This document shows, piece after piece, positions 5,899-8,207 of a stretch of DNA of 8,207 nt; within the stretch, counting starts at the first letter, position 1; every line of letters begins with the position of its first letter. The notes beneath the pieces are model-generated. The model worked only from the letters and a program-made list of their open reading frames with translations, had not been told where the DNA came from and did no database searches. Location of the stretch: positions 1 to 8,207 of the forward strand of contig WJJO01000210.1 of NCBI GenBank assembly GCA_014729665.1, written 5' to 3'. This DNA is from Caldifarciminota bacterium. Its GTDB lineage: Bacteria; Hydrothermota; Tepidihabitantia; B3-TA06. Made by a program: the position numbers and the translations under genes.

Positions 5899-6813
5899 TT
5901 ACTTTCCCTTCCCGGCCATCAAAGCGGCCAGGGCAATCGAGTAGAACTTGGAATCTTCCGAATCGGCCCGCGAGGTAAGAACGCAGGGAACCTTTGCGCC
6001 GGTGACGATGGCGGCAAGCTTTGCCTCTGCCAGATATGCGCAGGCCTTGTAGAATATGTTTCCGGCCTCTATATCCGGGAATACGAGAACGTCGGCGTCG
6101 CCTGCAACTTCGCTGTCGACACCCTTTATCTCCCTGGATTCTTTGCTGACCGCAAGATCCATAGCCAGGGGTCCGTCGACCACGCATCCTTTAATCTGAC
6201 CCCGGCGGTTCATCTGAGTCAGCACGGCGGCCTCTACCGTCGCGCACATCTTGGGATTTACCTTCTCCACGGCGCCTATTACGGCGACCTTGGGCCGCTC
6301 GATATCCAGCCGGTGGGCGATATCGACCGCATAGCCTATCATCGCTACCTTCTCACCCAGATCCGGGGCGATCAGCACCGCCACGTCTGTACCTATGAGA
6401 AGCTTATGATAGGATGGAACCTCGAGTATCGTTACGTGAGAAAGCGTACTCTTCGGAGGAAGCAAACCCTTTTCCTTGTTGAGTATGGCACGCATGTAGG
6501 TTGCCGAACCGACAAGGCCCTTCATCAGGAAGTCGGCATCACCGGCATTGACTATCTCGACTGCCTTTACGGCAGCAGTCTTCTCGTCAGGGGTATCGAC
6601 GATATTGAATATCGACGGGTCGATATCGTACTCCGACGCGACCTTCTTTATCTTCGAGGCGTGTCCGGTCATTGTAGCATCTATCATCCCTTCGTTAACT
6701 CCCCTTGCAACCGCCTCGATGGTATGCGGGTCTTCTCCCGCGGCGACCGAAACACGCATCTTGGGTAAACCCTTGACCTTCTCTACCAGTTTCGCTAACT
6801 TCTTGATGGACAT
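5899..6813 (-). CDS. ptb: Phosphate butyryltransferase (phosphotransbutyrylase)
   Basis: Ptb reversibly exchanges CoA for phosphate on butyryl-CoA or related short- and branched-chain acyl-CoAs, giving the acyl-phosphate that Buk uses. The 304 residues span the phosphate acetyl/butyryltransferase fold. Segments typical of Ptb rather than Pta are clear: ADFLMKGLV (93-101), LSHVTILEVP (124-133), VEKVNPKMCATVEAA (182-196), RRGQIKGCVVDGPLAMD (203-219), PDIEAGNIFYK (246-256) and LTSRADSEDSKFYSIALA (279-296). It resembles Bacillus Ptb along its whole length. The start ATG has AGGAGG four bases before it. It follows buk by 34 bases, so the two are surely co-transcribed; in Clostridium the order is ptb-buk, reversed here. 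Related enzymes accept isobutyryl- and isovaleryl-CoA, so the true substrate is open. Confidence 0.95.
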   Translation of the reverse strand: MSIKKLAKLVEKVKGLPKMRVSVAAGEDPHTIEAVARGVNEGMIDATMTGHASKIKKVASEYDIDPSIFNIVDTPDEKTAAVKAVEIVNAGDADFLMKGLVGSATYMRAILNKEKGLLPPKSTLSHVTILEVPSYHKLLIGTDVAVLIAPDLGEKVAMIGYAVDIAHRLDIERPKVAVIGAVEKVNPKMCATVEAAVLTQMNRRGQIKGCVVDGPLAMDLAVSKESREIKGVDSEVAGDADVLVFPDIEAGNIFYKACAYLAEAKLAAIVTGAKVPCVLTSRADSEDSKFYSIALAALMAGKGK

Positions 6814-6847
6814 CTATCCTCCTGCTACGTTTATCATTTTCAAAAAA

Positions 6848-7918
6848 TCAGTACTCTTTCGCGTTCTCTTCACCCGACAGTACGCGCAGTGCTCCCTGGG
6901 CAAGCGACTCCATCTCGTTCTCACCCGCGTATACCATCAGGGGCGCAATGAACTCGACGCGTTCGCGTATCCACTCGACGAACTTCTTATCGAATGCAAG
7001 TCCTCCGGTGAGGACTATCGCATCAACCTTGCCTGCCATTACAGCGGCCCTTGCTCCTATCTCCTTCGAGCAGGTGTAGGCGACCGCACCCAGAACCTCT
7101 TCGGCTTCCTCGTCGCCTGCCTTCACGCGCTCCTCGACGTCCCTCATGTCGTTTGTCCCCAGGAAGGCTACGACCCCGCCCTTGCCTGCCAGAAGCTTCT
7201 TGACATCGGGCTTGCCGTATCCTTTATCCAGGACGAGGCCTACAAGGTCCCATGCGGGAAGCGAACCCGCGCGCTCCGGGGCTATGGGACCGTCGCCGTT
7301 GAGTGCGTTGTTCACGTCGACCACCCTGCCCTTCTTGTGTGCGCCTATGGATATCCCTCCGCCAAGGTGTGCGACTATCAGATTGAGCTCTTCATAACGC
7401 TTGCCGAGCTCTTCGGCGGCCTTGCGCGCCGCCGCCTTCTGGTTCAGGGCGTGGAATATGCTTCTGCGCTTTATCTCCGGCCTTCCGGTGTACCGGGCAA
7501 AGGCCTCCATCTCGTCGACCACAACGGGGTCGACAATGAACGAGGGGATGCCGAGTTTCTCGGCAATCGCCCAGGCGATGAGCCCGCCCAGGTTGGAGGC
7601 GTGTTCTCCCTGAAGACCGGCCTTTAAGTCTGCCGTCATCCGCTCGTTGACCTGGTAGGTTCCTCCCGGTATCGGACGCAGCAGACCTCCCCTTCCCACG
7701 ACAGCCGAAAGCGACGATTTCTCGATACCCTTCTCTTCGAGTGTCTTGAGGATAACATCACGGCGAAATTCGTACTGATCCATAATCTTAGCATATTTCG
7801 AAATCTCTTCTGCCGGATGCGATAAGTTAACAGAAAATACCTCTTCCCGATCATCATATACCGCTATCTTGGTCGAAGTAGACCCGGGGTTGACAGCGAG
7901 AACTCGGAACTCGGGCAC
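6848..7918 (-). CDS. buk: Butyrate kinase
   Basis: Buk transfers phosphate from butyryl-phosphate (or isobutyryl- and related acyl-phosphates) to ADP, giving ATP by substrate-level phosphorylation in the cytoplasm. The 356 residues match the butyrate kinase branch of the acetokinase family, shorter than acetate kinases (about 400). ASKHA-fold motifs are intact: NPGSTSTK (10-17), AHLGGGIS (183-190), NGDGPIAPERAG (207-218), LTGGLAFDK (303-311) and GENEMESLAQGALRVL (332-347). Start: GTG at 7918, preceded by AGGAGGT at 7922-7928; an in-frame TAG just upstream rules out a longer protein, and the overlapping ATG one base earlier is out of frame. It is first in the buk-ptb-fabH unit, with a recognisable promoter directly upstream. 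A GTG start and a dyad overlapping the promoter suggest tuned expression. Confidence 0.95.
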   Translation of the reverse strand: MPEFRVLAVNPGSTSTKIAVYDDREEVFSVNLSHPAEEISKYAKIMDQYEFRRDVILKTLEEKGIEKSSLSAVVGRGGLLRPIPGGTYQVNERMTADLKAGLQGEHASNLGGLIAWAIAEKLGIPSFIVDPVVVDEMEAFARYTGRPEIKRRSIFHALNQKAAARKAAEELGKRYEELNLIVAHLGGGISIGAHKKGRVVDVNNALNGDGPIAPERAGSLPAWDLVGLVLDKGYGKPDVKKLLAGKGGVVAFLGTNDMRDVEERVKAGDEEAEEVLGAVAYTCSKEIGARAAVMAGKVDAIVLTGGLAFDKKFVEWIRERVEFIAPLMVYAGENEMESLAQGALRVLSGEENAKEY

Positions 7919-7921
7919 ATT

Positions 7922-7928
7922 ACCTCCT
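7922..7928 (-). promoter_or_regulatory. Ribosome-binding site of butyrate kinase, fixing the GTG start
   Basis: AGGAGGT on the - strand ends three bases before GTG 7918. It also overlaps the first two bases of one arm of the 9-bp dyad (7927-7935). Confidence 0.8.
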
Positions 7929-7960
7929 AATATGTTCTAGAGACTGAGGATACATATTAG
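7927..7960 (-). promoter_or_regulatory. 9-bp dyad spanning the buk promoter -10 and ribosome site, candidate operator
   Basis: CTAATATGT (7927-7935) and ACATATTAG (7952-7960) are exact reverse complements, with 16 bases between and about 25 bp centre to centre. One arm lies in the promoter spacer and reaches the first base of the proposed -10; the other touches the AGGAGG. The predicted transcription start lies between the arms, so an RNA hairpin would need an upstream start; a DNA-binding dimer is the simpler reading. No regulator gene is in the window. Confidence 0.45.
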
Positions 7961-7974
7961 CCGGCAAATGTCAA
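7947..7974 (-). promoter_or_regulatory. Sigma70-type promoter of buk-ptb-fabH
   Basis: On the - strand a consensus -35 TTGACA (7974-7969) is followed after 16 bases by TATCCT (7952-7947), four of six matches to TATAAT. An A/T-rich tract (7986-8000, mostly A on this strand) lies upstream where an UP element would be. The predicted start near 7940 gives a leader of about 20 bases before the GTG. Confidence 0.6.
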
Positions 7975-8068
7975 GCAAATTGCAGGTTTTATTTTTTTTA
8001 CCCGATGTGATAAGTGCTTAAAAGGCTTGACTTATAGTTACCTTACGGAAGACGTCCGTTATTAAATA

Positions 8069-8096
8069 GGGTCTTGTATAGTTTAGTATCGAACTA
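8069..8096 (-). mobile_element. Possible terminus of an IS1595-type insertion sequence
   Basis: The transposase-like frame ends at 8097. Just beyond it lies GGGTCTTGTATAGTTTAGTA (8069-8088, + strand), starting with GG as insertion-sequence ends of this kind often do, at a stop-to-end distance usual for small elements. The adjacent ATTAAATA (8061-8068) would be the expected 8-bp target duplication. The other end is outside the window, so this is a proposal only. Confidence 0.3.
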
Positions 8097-8207
8097 CTAA
8101 GCATAATTTGGTTTCCTCATAAGTATTTCTACTAGTTTATTCACCTGCTGGTCAAAAGTCAAATCTCTGTAGTTGTATCTGAATTCCATCTCCTTCAAGT
8201 AATACTC
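8097..8207 (-). CDS. C-terminal end of a probable IS1595/ISXO2-like transposase, partial
   Basis: A - strand frame enters from the right edge and runs 36 codons to a TAG at 8097-8099. It begins EYYLKEMEFRYNYRD and ends EILMRKPNYA. The (H/Y)LKExEFRYNxR block is typical of the last helix of ISXO2-like DDE transposases (IS1595 family), where it follows the catalytic glutamate region. None of the DDE residues are in view, so activity and completeness cannot be judged. The codons are more A/T-rich than in the metabolic genes, consistent with a mobile origin. It points toward buk but is separated from it by 178 bases that include the buk promoter. The short length makes the family call moderate. 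Confidence 0.55.
   Translation of the reverse strand, partial: EYYLKEMEFRYNYRDLTFDQQVNKLVEILMRKPNYA

Noticed and set aside
6548..7627. Long + strand open frame (359 codons) opposite buk and ptb
   Set aside because: It is antisense to two confidently identified enzymes, has no recognisable domain or ribosome site, and is explained by the codon bias of the real genes.

Overview
The window looks like chromosomal DNA of an anaerobic, fermentative bacterium. It carries a four-subunit 2-oxoacid:ferredoxin oxidoreductase (oxygen-sensitive, ferredoxin-linked) and a butyrate kinase / phosphate butyryltransferase pair. Ribosome-binding sites are strong and close to AGGAGG, base composition is roughly balanced, and a tail of a trypsin-like protease is fused to TPR repeats. 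I cannot assign a phylum from this sequence alone; an uncultivated anaerobic lineage is plausible but is inference.

Layout. One gene on the + strand runs in from the left edge (1-1037): the end of a protease-like domain followed by about eight TPR repeats. Every other gene is on the - strand, so transcription runs from right to left. At the right edge (8097-8207) is the C-terminal end of a probable IS1595/ISXO2-type transposase, with a possible element terminus near 8069. A recognisable promoter (7947-7974), overlapped by a 9-bp dyad, then drives butyrate kinase (buk), phosphate butyryltransferase (ptb) and a ketoacyl-ACP synthase III (fabH). A clear intrinsic terminator (4721-4753) follows fabH. 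Next come a perfect 14-bp inverted repeat (4661-4693) and the four genes of the oxidoreductase (gamma, ferredoxin-like delta, alpha, beta), which overlap one another by 1 to 4 bases. Last is a small cysteine-rich membrane protein of unknown function (1096-1617), convergent with the protease-TPR gene.

How the genes may work together. The oxidoreductase turns a 2-oxoacid plus CoA into acyl-CoA, CO2 and reduced ferredoxin. Ptb converts the acyl-CoA to an acyl-phosphate, and Buk uses that to make ATP and the free acid. FabH condenses an acyl-CoA with malonyl-ACP to start fatty acid synthesis. Together this resembles the Bacillus bkd logic (ptb, buk and a branched-chain 2-oxoacid dehydrogenase), with a ferredoxin-dependent oxidoreductase in place of the dehydrogenase complex. 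The attractive reading is branched-chain 2-oxoacid oxidation that feeds both ATP synthesis and iso/anteiso fatty acid primers. Pyruvate as substrate is not excluded by the sequence.

No tRNA, rRNA or CRISPR array was seen. No stretch over 300 bases lacks a gene; the longest gaps are 4643-4837 and 7919-8096, and both hold regulatory-looking structure.
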